Shown: positions 18,869 to 30,990 of the stretch, piece after piece
Position numbering within the stretch: the stretch's first letter is position 1
Layout of the letters: each line of letters begins with the position of its first letter
Position numbers and translations under genes: made by a program
Assembly: GCF_963678635.1 (NCBI RefSeq)
Contig: NC_087067.1
Span: 16,135,018 to 16,199,017 of the forward strand
Origin: Symsagittifera roscoffensis
Taxonomy: Eukaryota; Xenacoelomorpha; Acoela; Convolutidae
Direction: 5' to 3'
Length of the DNA stretch: 64,000 nucleotides
Notes under the pieces: generated by a model
The model's input: only the letters and a program-made list of their open reading frames with translations
Told to the model about the DNA's origin: nothing
Database searches by the model: none

Positions 18869-19045
18869 ATGAGACACACTCAAAGTAACGATAGTCCAGA
18901 TGACGAAGAGGTTTACCCCTTCCTCATAGATGCACCCGATAATAGAGGGCAACATGATTTTTGCAAGAATTTACTCGGAAATTTGTTTGAACCCGGAATC
19001 AGTCCATGCAAAGCAGAATTCCCAGATGTAAAGACAAATTATTGA
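18869..19045 (+). CDS. short ORF before gag (58 aa)
   Basis: ATG at 18869 opens 58 codons containing DDEEVYPFLIDAPDNRGQHD, ended by TGA at 19043. Sequence continues similarly in other frames to 19330, so this is probably the broken start of a longer Gag-type protein. Confidence 0.35.
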   Translation: MRHTQSNDSPDDEEVYPFLIDAPDNRGQHDFCKNLLGNLFEPGISPCKAEFPDVKTNY

Positions 19046-19442
19046 ACATTATTTGAAAGATATATGTAATTTAACACAACAATATGGAATCTAGACCATA
19101 GAATTCAGCACACCAAATACGAATCATCGTAAATACGTAATTCAAACAGATGATCTTGAATTAGAGTTTTCAAAATTATTCCTAGAATATATCAAAAGCA
19201 TACAATATCATAATTCACAAAGAGCAAACTCTATATTCACTGACAAAGTTTTTGCACTAATATATACCTATATTTCTATATTAGAAAAAACAGAATTTCA
19301 AAGTATCTCACCAACTGAAACATCCTAACATACAAAAGTACGACCTGAAATCACATTATTTTCAACTTTTCTACATATAATCAAAGAAAGTTTCACTAAA
19401 GACGATGTTTCACAACACACAAAACATGACTTACAAAAAACT

Positions 19443-20639
19443 TTGGCATGGTTTATAATAGATTATTTCACACATAATTTAGACTTATTTTCACAAGCAA
19501 GAAAAAATTTTAGACCTCAAAATCCAAATGATGATACTGCCATTACAGAACAATCAGACTACGTTTGGGACCCTGAATGGTCTCATCCTACATTTATAAA
19601 TATCCCACAATCTATCTCAAGTCAAGCAATAAGTACAATATCTTACCACAGAGATTGTGTAAAAGTAGTACCACTAACCATTGATGCAACACCATTAAAC
19701 TCCAATACATTTTTACCTGATACACGAAATGACAGTTTAAATTCGACCGTCATACACAATGAAAACCTTAATGGAACTAGAAATCTTACACAACAAGATA
19801 TTCAAACACCATCACACTTCATAAATGAAGAAATTGTCCAAACAACAACAAGTATTTCACCAATACATCCAAGTTTAACAACACCAAGAAATACAAATAC
19901 TTCACTGGCACAAGTAACCTTACAATCAACCGTTAAACCTTTGGTTGCTCCAAAATGTTCACATATGGATTATCAAACATATAGACCCATGACAGTACCA
20001 TCAAAACCACGAAAAACGTTCACAAGAAACACTTTTGCAGAACACAATTATATTTATGCACATTCGTCAAAAACAAACTATCCCCTACGAAAAAATAATA
20101 ATCATGTATGTTCTCACTATTGGGATAACCCAATGACAACAACCAACTCAGTAAATTTTCAAACTAATTCACATCCTCCACAGGATCATAGGGAAAATTA
20201 CCCATTCTTTCAACAAAATAAAAATAAAAAGCAAGCACCTCATCATACGGATTACTTATCATCTGATGATGATTATTTACAACCAGAAATTTTTGCACCA
20301 TATACCCAAGAATATCGCACACAAGGATCACGACGACCTCATACATATAATAGAATTTTCTCTCCAAACCCAACAGATACACGAAATCAACAACCAATAC
20401 ATATGCCAAATCCAACTAATACACAATCTTTTCAACCAATTCAACCACAAAACTCAATGACTATGCACTCGTATCAACCAACTCAAATGCAAAATGAAAT
20501 ACCACTTCCATATTATCTTCAGCAACACGAAATAACAAAAAATCAACTTTCAAATTTTTCGCAAATGCCAAATGCCGCAGAATCACTACAAATGACAATG
20601 AATCCATACCTCATGGGTGGATCATCAAAAAACCACTGA
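19443..20639 (+). CDS. Asn/Thr/Pro/Gln-rich N-terminal Gag region (398 aa)
   Basis: Long frame of low-complexity Q, N, P and T with few charged residues, repeated PTxTxxxQPI-like units near the end, and no enzymatic motif. It runs directly up to the capsid homology at 20640. So it is best read as the N-terminal part of Gag, unusually long for this superfamily. Translation would need a frame change into the next segment. Confidence 0.5.
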   Translation: MAWFIIDYFTHNLDLFSQARKNFRPQNPNDDTAITEQSDYVWDPEWSHPTFINIPQSISSQAISTISYHRDCVKVVPLTIDATPLNSNTFLPDTRNDSLNSTVIHNENLNGTRNLTQQDIQTPSHFINEEIVQTTTSISPIHPSLTTPRNTNTSLAQVTLQSTVKPLVAPKCSHMDYQTYRPMTVPSKPRKTFTRNTFAEHNYIYAHSSKTNYPLRKNNNHVCSHYWDNPMTTTNSVNFQTNSHPPQDHRENYPFFQQNKNKKQAPHHTDYLSSDDDYLQPEIFAPYTQEYRTQGSRRPHTYNRIFSPNPTDTRNQQPIHMPNPTNTQSFQPIQPQNSMTMHSYQPTQMQNEIPLPYYLQQHEITKNQLSNFSQMPNAAESLQMTMNPYLMGGSSKNH

Positions 20640-21678
20640 TGGTATTTACAGGAACAGATCCTGAATATTCTATAGAAGATTATTTAAATGCAGTAACAGC
20701 AAACTTAATTTTAAATATAGGACCTGAACCAATTAATACGCCAGTACATCAAAATTGGATCCATAGACGCGCACAGCATTGATACAAACAACCTTAGATG
20801 GCGCAGCTCAAAAATGGTTTTGAGTATTAACTATAGAAATAAAGTCAGACTGGAAAAGATTTACACAAGAATTTTCAAAAATGTTTGACTCCGAAAGAAA
20901 TAAACAACACCAAACAGTTTTATGTAATGAATTTCGCAGATTACCAAATGAAACCATCAAACAATTAGCAGTACGTATCGAAACACTAGTTCGAAAAGCA
21001 TATTCACTCAATACACATGACTATAAATACACAAAAACGACAGAAATTTTAATGATGACCTTAACACCTCAATTAAGGAAAATAGCAATAAAAAAGAGAG
21101 CATCTCATCCTTCCTCAATTCGAGAGCCAGATTTAGATTTTCGAAAACTAGTAGACAAACTAGAGCAAGCGGAAATCACAATGAAACTTGAAGAAACAGA
21201 AAATCTAAAACTACAATATGTTAATCGAATTGAAACAAACACTACACGTATAATTAACATACAGGAATCAGATACAGACCTAGTTGAAAAAATCACTGAA
21301 ATACTAAATATTTATGAAAAACACCCAAATTTCAAAGGCAAACCATCTTTCAAAAAATGGTGTAATTATTGCCGACGATACAGACACAGTTTTTCCGAAT
21401 GTAGACAAAAACAACAAGATAACCAAAACAAACCTCAAAAGCATAAAGAACCAAATAAATCGTTCTATCAATTTATGAAAAAAGATCAAAATCTACCAAA
21501 CAAAAATATATATAGTAACAACAGTTCAGGAAAACCACTTCCGAACAACACCAATTACAAAAAAGAAATCAATCACCATATAACTCAAGTTATAGAGGAA
21601 GATCACCAGAACGAAGAAATACACAGAAATCTTCACAAAATAATTATAATCGATCAAATAGTCGAAATAACTATTTGA
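20640..21678 (+). pseudogene. gag capsid and CCHC nucleocapsid, broken
   Basis: From 20640, TGTDPEYSIEDYLNAV, AAQKWF and WKRFTQEFSKMF are the retrotransposon Gag capsid signature (D..Y...V......A..W). Stops occur near 20780 and 20820. The open frame 20881-21678 carries the rest of the capsid and CNYCRRYRHSFSEC, a C-x2-C-x4-H-x4-C zinc knuckle at about residues 161-174. Gag assembles particles and binds element RNA. Confidence 0.8.
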
Positions 21679-22324
21679 GATCAAATTCCAATGCAACCCA
21701 ACTGGTTTCTATATCCAGTTCTCAATCAAACCCAAGAAATAAACACTATTCCAATATTCAATCGCGAAACTCATCATACAACAGAAATAGAAACTATTCA
21801 CATAATTGAAATAGAAGTTATTCGAACAATCGAAATCAGAATTACCCGAACAATCGATCAAGAAATAACTCATATAATAGATCAAACTATCACAGATCAA
21901 ATGACAATTATCAAAACAGATCATGAAATTATTCACAAAATCGAAATTCAAGTTATAATAATCAATATAGAAATTATTCCCAGTCACCACATACGAATAA
22001 TAACCATTATAATAATTCTAAACATCGATACAGAAGTAGTACAACAAAACATCAAAGACATAATAATCAAGTACAGTCAAATGAAGAAACAACATCAGAC
22101 CCCCCAGGTATTGATGACACAGGAAGTAACGAACTACAACTAAATCAAATAAACTGTGGATCATCAGATACAGAAAGTGATACAGAAAATGCAATCTCCG
22201 TAAATATGATAACAGTCGAAAACGACTACGAACCTATCATATATGAACAACCTTTTACATCACATATATATGAAAATCAATTGGAACTCCTTCACAATTA
22301 TTATATTGAACCCATCAATACTAC
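21679..22324 (+). pseudogene. Asn/Arg/Ser/Tyr-rich Gag C-terminal tail
   Basis: In the frame with fewest stops this stretch is rich in N, R, S and Y (repeated NRN, NYS, SYN) and ends in an acidic part before protease. The open frame 21691-22143 in another register (Ile/Thr-rich) is a shadow of the same repeat. RNA-binding tails of this type follow zinc knuckles in some Gag proteins. Confidence 0.45.
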
Positions 22325-22429
22325 ATAAACTGCACAAGAAATAAACGAAATTAACACGGTAAATAAACCCGATGAAAAAGACAAAACAAAATGTTTAAAC
22401 ACAAATCATATTTATCAAAATATCTAAAA

Positions 22430-22899
22430 AGAACAACCCAGAGAAAAAAAAGTGGACAATACCATTTCTCTCAGAAAGTCCAAGAAACAAAGAATTTCAA
22501 CCACCAGATCTTGAAATTGATTTTTTAATTGATTCAGGAGCAGAATCAAACATAATTAATATTTCCACATGGAATGAAATCAAAATATTACATCCAAAAA
22601 TCACGCCTCCTGCAATTTCTAGTAAACTAGCAACAGCATAAGGATCAACATTAGTAAATTATGGAACTATCCAATTATTCCTTCTCCCCACAAGAACAAT
22701 GGAACAAAAGAAAATTCTAAACAAACCATTTAAACAAATATGTCATATTACTGATATTAAACACAATATCATTGGCATACCATTTATATCAAAATATATA
22801 CCAACAATCAACATCTTGAATAGTAAAATACTGATCAAAGACACAAAAGTACACAAAAACAAAAAATACAGCTCTAATATTTTTTCAAAGATTAAATAA
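22430..22899 (+). pseudogene. aspartic protease, one in-frame stop
   Basis: DFLIDSGAESNIIN at 22515-22560 holds the D-S-G-A active site. HNIIGIPFISKY about 85 residues on is the I-I/L-G motif. A TAA near 22640 separates them. Retropepsin of a Ty3/gypsy polyprotein. Confidence 0.8.
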
Positions 22900-23038
22900 A
22901 CAACCACCATTCTTCTCAAAATTTTATCCAATTTATAACCAACAACGGAAACACCTGAAACCACTATCAGGAAATATATATAACTTTTCAATAAAACAAG
23001 TTCACCAGTATGATAAAAGTCAAAATAAACAACTTTTT

Positions 23039-24065
23039 ATGTCAGACTTTGAATTTAAACCTATTCACAAGTTTTTCAAAATCACGATTTCATCTATAAA
23101 ATATTTGAAAAACACGAATTCCGACATCATTTCGCTACACGTGTATAACAATACACCGTATCAAGTAACCTTACCCTTAGGACTTTTAGGATATTGCGAA
23201 ACAAACGCTACAATCTCACCCATACATGAAATAGCATACCGCGTAAATAATATACTCCAATTATTAGATATTTGCCAATCCACAATTCTTAACGAAGAAT
23301 TATCCATAAATAACATATTAAGCAATGAAAAGAGAAACACAGATTATTTCACAAAAACACCATATTTTAAACCAACATTCAATATAACAAATTACACAAA
23401 AGAACAACAACAATTTTTAACAATGTTTAATTTCAAACACTCACAAAATACACAAATTGAATTTGACAAACTAGCAAAACAACTGTTAAAATATTCAACA
23501 GTATACGCAACATCAAATATTGATGTTGGGAAAATCAGTTCATCACTACATCTCCCGTTAAAACCTGACGCAGTATTCAAAAAACAAAGAGCTAGTAAAG
23601 TACCAATTCATTTACATGACAAAGTAAACAGATTACTTGATATTTTAGAACAATACAAGTTTATCTGACCAGTAAATAAAGAAGAACAACCAAAAGGTAA
23701 CACATTTTTATGCAATCACAGACAAAAGAAGAAATGTTTACAGTTTTAAAATACTATCATAAAATACTTCAGAACGAAAATCTGAAGGCCGCCCCCGATA
23801 AATCACGATTCTTTTTTTAACACGAGTTAAATTTTTAGGACATAATATAGAAAGAAACACAATGACTCCATTAAAATCACGCATTGATGCTATTCAAAAA
23901 CTTCAACCACCAACAAACAAGAAGAAAATCCAAGAATTTCTTGGAATGTTAAATTTCTTAAGCAAGTACGTTTATAAAAAGCAATTATATTTAAGACCGT
24001 TCTATAATATCCTCAGACAACAAAATAATTTTGAATGGACCACTGAACATCAGACACCTTTTTAA
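23039..24065 (+). pseudogene. reverse transcriptase with the catalytic core deleted
   Basis: Frame 23039-23668 holds the pre-RT region and the start of RT (PIHLHDKVNRLLDILEQYKF). The sequence resumes near 23710 with the segment that follows the Y-x-D-D box, then FLGHNIERNTMTPLKSRIDA, IQEFLGMLNFLSKY and NNFEWTTEHQTPF. The fingers-palm part with the catalytic aspartates is absent, so no DNA synthesis is possible. Frameshifts also occur near 23720 and 23820. Confidence 0.85.
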
Positions 24066-24453
24066 AGAAATTAAAAAACTTTTAACTGAACAAATTTTAA
24101 ACACAATTCCAGATCCAAATCAACCATTCTATGCAATGTGCGATGCTTCAAATTTTGGCATCGGCGCAGCATTACTACAATCACACAGTTGTACAAACAA
24201 AATGAACCTTATATCAGCAATTTCCCGATTATTCGCTCAAGCAGAGCTACGACTCTCAATTCTAATGAGAGAATGTACAGCTATAATTTATACACTTACA
24301 GAATATGAATTTCTGATACTTGGATCAAAACATCCAGCAGTTCTATTCACAGATCATAAACCAATCATTTTTCTCTTTACACAAAAGTCAAATCCTAATC
24401 ACCGAGTTTATAGATTTCAATTAATTCTAATGAAATTTCCAAATTACATATAG
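24031..24453 (+). CDS. RNase H domain
   Basis: FYAMCDASNFGIGAALLQ (catalytic D), RECTAIIYTLTEYEF (E) and LFTDHKPIIFLF (D in TDHK) follow in the Ty3 RNase H order. The frame ends at a stop near 24451. The next frame gives WTAGKNLALPDTLSRN, the usual D-x-LSR end. Confidence 0.85.
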   Translation: MNGPLNIRHLFKEIKKLLTEQILNTIPDPNQPFYAMCDASNFGIGAALLQSHSCTNKMNLISAISRLFAQAELRLSILMRECTAIIYTLTEYEFLILGSKHPAVLFTDHKPIIFLFTQKSNPNHRVYRFQLILMKFPNYI

Positions 24454-24863
24454 TTTGGACAGCAGGAAAGAATCTTGCATTACCAGATACATTAAGTCGA
24501 AATACACCACCTGAATTACTTACACGAAAAACTATAGTTGAAATACCCAAAAATATAAAATTTTACCTTGCAAAAGACAAAACATCACCCCGACTAGAAT
24601 GCAAATATGCAGTAAAAACTGACATTGAACAATCACAAATAAAAAACCTACAACATTTCCCACTTTACTTAGATTGCCAAAATAATCACAACGAAGTTGA
24701 TCTACTAGGAACATCAACTTTCAAACCAATTCCATACTCACAGTGGATAAAAAATAACACCCAACAAAAACGAATAAAACACACTCGCATAAAAAAGACA
24801 TTTTTCCGTTAATTGAAAAAGAAAATTTAACTGATAAAATAAATTTATCAGGACCACAAACAA

Positions 24864-26517
24864 ATGATTCAAAATACCTTCTTTGACCTCCATGACCCAC
24901 TTGACATAATTCCCCTATCTAAATTAGAAATTGAAAAAATTTTTCTTCCTCCAACAGATAAAATTACAATTGAAATCTTGAAACAATATCAAAATCTTGA
25001 CCCAGTAATTAGACAACTAAAATCATGGCACAAATACAAAACTAAGCCCTTAAAGGCAGATACCACATTTTTAGGAAATAAAACACTCCTCCGATATTTC
25101 CGAAAATTTAATAATACAACAATTAATGAAAACACAGACCTTCTAGAATATCAATTAAATGACTCTACAGTTCCCTGTCTCCCTTTAAGTATGATTCTAA
25201 TAGCTTTTAACATTTCACATACACAAAACACTAAAGGACACTCTGGATCAGAGAAAACATAATCAAATTTTACACAAAATTTTTATTTCCCAAATGCACC
25301 AATTTGGATAAAAGTACTATGCAATGATTGTATAGTATGTCAGCTAAATAAACCTTATCCAAATCAAAAACAAATAGCACAAAAACAAGATTTTAAAGGA
25401 CAAAGTTTATTTTTCAACCATCGTATTTCATTCGATACAAAAGGACCAATTTGACCATCCTCTGAAGGAAACTCCTACATTATGGTAATTGTTGATGCAT
25501 TTACACATTATGTAGCACTCAACCCAGTACCACATTGTAACGCTTATTATGCTTACACAACACTTTATGAACACTGGATAGCTAAATTCGGATAACCCGA
25601 AATCTTAGTTACAGACAACGGTACAGAATTCATAAATAATGAAATCATCACACTATGTCACTTATATAACATCAAACACAAACCGCGTACATCTCATGCA
25701 CCTTGGACAAACGGTTTAGTCGAAGGTATGAACCGTTCACTACAAGAATATCTTAAATGGAAATGATACAAGAATCACAGAATGGTCAGTAGATGTAAAA
25801 TTATTTCCCTTAGCATATAATTCACAAATTACGACAACTCTAGGAATGTCACCATACGAAATGGTTTTTAATCAAAAGACACTTAAACCAATTATGTTTA
25901 CAGCAAACTCTCATAAAAATGCACAAGATCATTGCCAACCAAATAAAGACTCAGTTTGTTATAACCACCTACCTTTACACACGCATGATGAAGATCATTT
26001 TCATCACCCACAAATCCTTAAATTAGCCTCTGGTACACACACCGAATGGATTTTAAATAGAGATAAAAAACACAATGAAGTTTACCAAAGAATAACAAAA
26101 AAATTGTTACAAAGGCAAAACATTAACGAACAAATTAATTCACGCTTTACACCAGCCTCAGATTTAAAAATTGGAACATTTGTCTTAATACCTAATTTTA
26201 TTACACAAAAAGGAATTTCTAAAAAATTACAACCCCTTCGCAAAGGACCATACCAAATAATTGCCAAACCCACTGACGTAACATATAAAATCACCGATTC
26301 AGACCAAAAAGAAGTTGTTCAACATCGGAACAATCTTTTGCCTTACTACCCAAAAGAATACGCACTACGCGAATTAACTCAATTATATTCTTTCACAAGT
26401 TTAAAAGTTATTCAAAATCACCCACATACGGAAAATGAAATAAATGATCAAAACGACATTCACCTTGAAAAACAAAATAAAAAACCAACTACAACCCAAA
26501 ACAATACAAAAAGCTAG
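24864..26517 (+). pseudogene. integrase with D,D35E triad, interrupted by stops
   Basis: The N-terminal zinc region shows H..GHSG and later CNDCIVCQ at about 25320. The catalytic aspartates lie at 25434 (FDTKGP) and 25614 (VTDNGTEF) and the glutamate at 25722 (GLVEGMNR). Exactly 35 residues separate the second D and E. The C-terminal frame 25846-26517 contains LRKGPYQI and HRNNLLPYY, the GPY/F module of Ty3 integrases; no chromodomain is seen. Stops at about 25260, 25452 and 25593, plus a shift near 25766, break it. Integrase would insert element DNA. Confidence 0.85.
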
Positions 26518-27948
26518 ATCAAAAAATACCTCAAAAAGAAAGGAAAAATAGAAAAATGATAGAAAAAATTATACCACAAGAACGAGTCGAGAAATCAGAA
26601 CATAGAGAGCCATCACGACTTAGAAATCAACCACGTAAAAACTACAAAACACTCATCCCACAATCTAAAATATTAAAGAAAGTTGAATTTCAAAAACAGC
26701 TTTAATTTTAAAATTAATAATCTTTGCACCTCTGAATCATTTTGAACTTTCGTTTATCAAAATAACATGCTGACAAACACGCAACAATTTTAGTTCTAAA
26801 TTAGCCAATAGGATTCATTCAATCCGTCACCTTCTATAACTATAACACAAACCAATTAGACGAAAGATTTTAAACTCCAGGCATATCTATAACTATAACT
26901 TTACAACCTCCATGTCAAAAATAAGCAAACCACTCAAACTTGACAACTAAAATAAATACCACCATAATATCATAACCCTCCCTTATCTAATAACGCAAAG
27001 ATCAACAATATTTTCCCAACTTAGACCTCAAAAACCCCCCAACCAAAAATGATAAATTAGCCTAAAGTAAAAATACGACCATATTAATTTAGCCTAAAGT
27101 ACAAAAATCTCAAAAATACCCCAGATCACCTGACAAATAAAAACAAGCAAAGAAGACCTCCCGAACACCATAAAATTCGCCCCCAATAATTTTTGACAAA
27201 ACTCAACCCACTTGTCAAAAAATCAATAAATAATTCGACAACACTTGAAAATCGCCCCAAACAACAAAAAATATTCGACCAAGAAGCCATTTCTTAAATG
27301 CTCTTCTCTCAATCAGTCAATACAATTTTCAACATTTTCATAAACTTTTTCACAATACTTAAACTTTTATTCATATTTCTCTTTGATACTTTTGAAGCTT
27401 TTATAATAATTTTCATCATTTTTTGCAATATTTTTTTAAATTTTTCTACTCCCTATTTGAAATATATCTCCAACTTTCCCAATACATTGACCATATTCAC
27501 AGATACGATAACCCAAATTTATTTAATTGATACGAACCATTTTTAGTAGAACAGATATTTTTTTACTATTTGTAATTTTTATAACATTTTATCATCCCTA
27601 ATATTGACAATACGCATTTGTATAAAAAAGGCAATCATAACGTTCGCCTCAGCAACAATCCTTTTAATTCTTTTCCTTGAAGAATACTACAATAAACACA
27701 AATTTATTCACTAAGAAAAATCAATCAGACAACCTTCAAAAATTGCTAACCAACAATCACACAGTCAGTCTTCACCGACATCATCCCAAGAAAACCCGAC
27801 AATACCTACAACTACCCAAAACCCCCAAACATCCACACGAATTTCTTTCCAAGATAACCCATACACTTTTGAAGAACGACACGCATGCTTATCTGAACCA
27901 TTAGAACCAGTTCAGCGACAAGCACCCCTAAGTGAACCAACATATAAC
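26518..27948 (+). other. region between pol and the 3' genes, no firm gene
   Basis: About 1.4 kb of A/C-rich element sequence. Frame 27298-27546 is very rich in Phe, Ile and Leu with few polar residues and could be a membrane segment or chance. Frame 27677-27904 is short and Asn/His/Lys-rich. Neither resembles a known domain. Confidence 0.35.
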
Positions 27949-28857
27949 TTGTACCCAACATTACCACAAGAATTAAGTAGAATAAGAAATATTAGTCAAA
28001 ACCAAAATACAGTTGAAATAAATAGACAAATTATACATCCACGACGAAACAGAAATTTTAAAACCCCCCGAATTCATTTTGATATACCCCAATCCCCATC
28101 ACCAGGTACTCCAGAAAACCCAATTAGCATACTACCGGAAACCCCTACACTTCTTACACAACGTAGCACCTCAAGTATACCCTCAGATTACTTAGGTTCA
28201 ACACCAACATCTGAACAAATACGTGACAATCCCTTTAACCCCCCCAATCAAACATCACGACTACCATATTGGACAACACACTCATTCACACAAGGTGAAC
28301 CAAATTTAATAAATGACCCAGTAGATATTTCTACGGATACAACAACATCAGCATCACTACCAGAAACATTATCACTACCGTCAACACCATCAATTAGCCA
28401 GATTTCACCGACGCCTTTCCCCCTAAATTTTCCAAATAACCTCGACGCTAGATATCGAGAACAATCATCAACAAATATCCCTTTAAGATTAGATTGGAAC
28501 ACGTTCACAGCACCCCCACCATTATTTGGACAACATCCAGAAAGTAACCGACTCCACAATTGGGCACTCCATAGACTACAATATAGACAAGACATCCACG
28601 AAGACATTCGTGACCATAACATCCAAATACTCCAACAAAATAGTCTACAATTAAAATTTGAAATCACGGTTAAACTTAACAACATTGCTCAACATCGTTA
28701 CCCATTAAACCCACCCAATATAACAGCTCAATCGCTACCACCACCATTTATAACAACTGAACAAATATATAAATACGACAGATATACCAAAAAGACAATT
28801 AGTTACATCACATTTTATAACCCATACTCAGGATTATCATACACATGTATATTCTAA
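27949..28857 (+). CDS. Pro/Thr/Ser-rich ORF upstream of the envelope-like gene (302 aa)
   Basis: A long open frame rich in P, T, S, N and Q, with clusters such as TPTSEQIRDNPFNPPNQTS. It has a more ordered C-terminal third containing HNWALHRLQYRQDIHED and YDRYTKKTISYITFYNPYSG. It overlaps the start of the envelope-like ORF by 13 bp in another frame. Homologous sequence is visible on the minus strand at 63700-64000, so it belongs to the family. Function not recognised; it could be a second structural protein or a spacer in a spliced transcript. Confidence 0.55.
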   Translation: MYPTLPQELSRIRNISQNQNTVEINRQIIHPRRNRNFKTPRIHFDIPQSPSPGTPENPISILPETPTLLTQRSTSSIPSDYLGSTPTSEQIRDNPFNPPNQTSRLPYWTTHSFTQGEPNLINDPVDISTDTTTSASLPETLSLPSTPSISQISPTPFPLNFPNNLDARYREQSSTNIPLRLDWNTFTAPPPLFGQHPESNRLHNWALHRLQYRQDIHEDIRDHNIQILQQNSLQLKFEITVKLNNIAQHRYPLNPPNITAQSLPPPFITTEQIYKYDRYTKKTISYITFYNPYSGLSYTCIF

Positions 28858-29761
28858 AAATATTGATACTTCAACAAATCCTTTTTCTAACAATTTCCGA
28901 TCAGAACACAAATCCTTCTCCCCGCACAGGACCCCAGGATTTAGTAGTAACACACTACGATTGTGAAGAAAATGAACAAAAAACACTACACAAATATGCA
29001 ATAAATCAAGTATCACAGTGCGAAACGGAACCACAAGCTATAGAAACTACAAATGTAATAGCGACACTGTATTCAAAAGCCCGAGCAACAACACTCGCAG
29101 GATATAGATTTACAGCAACATTTTTCGAAAAGAAAGTACATTGTTCACAAGTTTCAAACGGAAATAAAAACCGACTTGACCACGAATCATTCTACCAAAG
29201 TAATATAGAACGACTTCTACATCTAAATCCCGATGATTGTAAAAACAAACTACTCAGACTAAACATCACAAGAAATAAAAACACCGACAGAAAACTAGTA
29301 TATTTTCAAGTCTTTGCCGATTCTGTACATCAAGCAGCACTTGAAAGATATCAAGGACATATAAAACTAGATCAAAAATACCCATACAACGGCGCACACG
29401 GAATATTAACTTATGACATACACGATAAGCACTGGATACCACACATTGGTATAAATAATCCATCAAACTGCAAAGCAGACACAAAAAAAAAGGATATCAA
29501 GAAATAATGTTTTTCGATTGGAAAATACAACTCGAAAAAATACAACTCACGCGAGATTTATCCGACAACACAATGATCTATCAAGGAATTAGATTACCTT
29601 GTAAAAACGATCAAGGTTATTGTGATCCTACAACACGGACACAAGCAACAATTGTTTGGTTTCCCGAAGATACATGCACAACATTTCAAGTAGCAAAAAT
29701 ACACGCTCGAGTGATAAAATTTCACGAAACATATTTGATACAATCAATTCCATATGAATAA
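28845..29761 (+). CDS. envelope-like glycoprotein, N-terminal part
   Basis: ATG at 28845 begins with a hydrophobic signal-like peptide of about 17 residues. A cysteine-bearing ectodomain follows with YDC at residues 38-40 and further cysteines at regular spacing. A YDC box, then a second cysteine about 20 residues on, then a paired HC further down is an arrangement I associate with glycoproteins of env-bearing metazoan retroelements and chuvirus-like viruses. That link is inference. A stop at 29505 is followed at once by a frame at 29507-29761 that continues the homology seen in the minus-strand copy. If functional it would be a membrane fusion or attachment protein. Confidence 0.6.
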
Positions 29762-30990
29762 GTCCATCCATCACGAAAGCAAAGTACTGATTTTTGAAAT
29801 CTCCATAAAATAGAAAATAAATTAACACGTTTCCAAATATATCAAGAAACAGAAATCGCATGCAAATACAGAAACCCACTTCACAAAACACAATATTCTG
29901 AAATATTAGTTGAATACGAAAAAGGTTTCGACATGACCACTGGAAAAATAAAAATTGACCCTCATGCCACAAGTCACCCTCTACACGAAGAAACATCATA
30001 TATACCAGTTAACTTTCAAAAAATAATGGTCAACCTGGTGGAAAACTAAAGCCACATGACACTAGAAGCACACGTTTACAAGAACCATCACTAATGAATA
30101 ATACTTATTTTGGCAATATCCACTATGATATCCACTTAGATATGAAGTTAGACTACACGATTAGTCGAATTTTTCAAGAAACGTCACTCTCCGAATTAGA
30201 AAGACTTCACCAACTATGCGAATTAGAAAGGACACAAATCCTACAATCACTCGCACTAGCAGTATTAAAAATACCCTACGCAGGATATTTATTATCAGGA
30301 AATAGATCAAATTTTCTAGACTACGAAGGAAACATTTTATGGTTTTATACTTGTACCAAAAAAGTATCACCACTATATGTTTTTGAAGATAAACGCTGCT
30401 ATAAAAGAATCCCTATCTTTTATAAAAATAAGGTACGTTTTATTGACACACTTTAAAGACGAACATATTTTTGGGATACCGCAGTCCCATGTGGATCAGA
30501 AAATAGCCACAATGTAGTACAATTGAACCCTGATGAAGATAAATATTATCTTCTTACTCCATACCCCACGTTAATGCAATCACTCAAAAAAAATTCACCC
30601 GAAAGCATCAGAGCTATTGCTCGTAATCCAAATATTGATTTACAATCAATTGGAATATATCCAAAATCAGATATCCAACACCACATTAGATCACAACAAT
30701 TCCAAGAATTGTTAACACAAATGGATACTATACAAAGACAATCAATTGACCAAAATTTACGCAAACTTGCCGAAACCGCAGGATTTGCAGATATTTATAC
30801 ACAACATTATAGCGGATATTTTGAAGACATTAAAGACTATATATATCTCAACGGTGAAAAATACAGACCACAAGATATTTCACCTATAAATATGTTTAGC
30901 TTTGTTACACTAAAAAATGAAATTCTCGATTTTCTAGGATGGCCCTATTACATCTTAGAAAAATTAACTATCCTATACGCAATGTTTTAA
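29762..30990 (+). pseudogene. envelope-like glycoprotein, middle part, broken
   Basis: Coding continues in pieces. Frame 30094-30456 has paired cysteines (LCELE, YTCTKK, RCYK). Frame 30523-30990 has a helical, cysteine-free stretch ending in a hydrophobic segment near 30920-30985 that could be membrane-proximal. Stops and shifts near 29760, 30050, 30457 and 30985 separate them. The minus-strand relative at 61500-62700 shows the same order. Confidence 0.5.

Noticed and set aside
20640-25600. G-to-A hypermutation (TGG to TGA) as the source of stops and A-richness
   Set aside because: The in-frame stops include TAA at positions expected to be Leu or Tyr as well as TGA, and not all sit at tryptophan sites, so there is no uniform signature.
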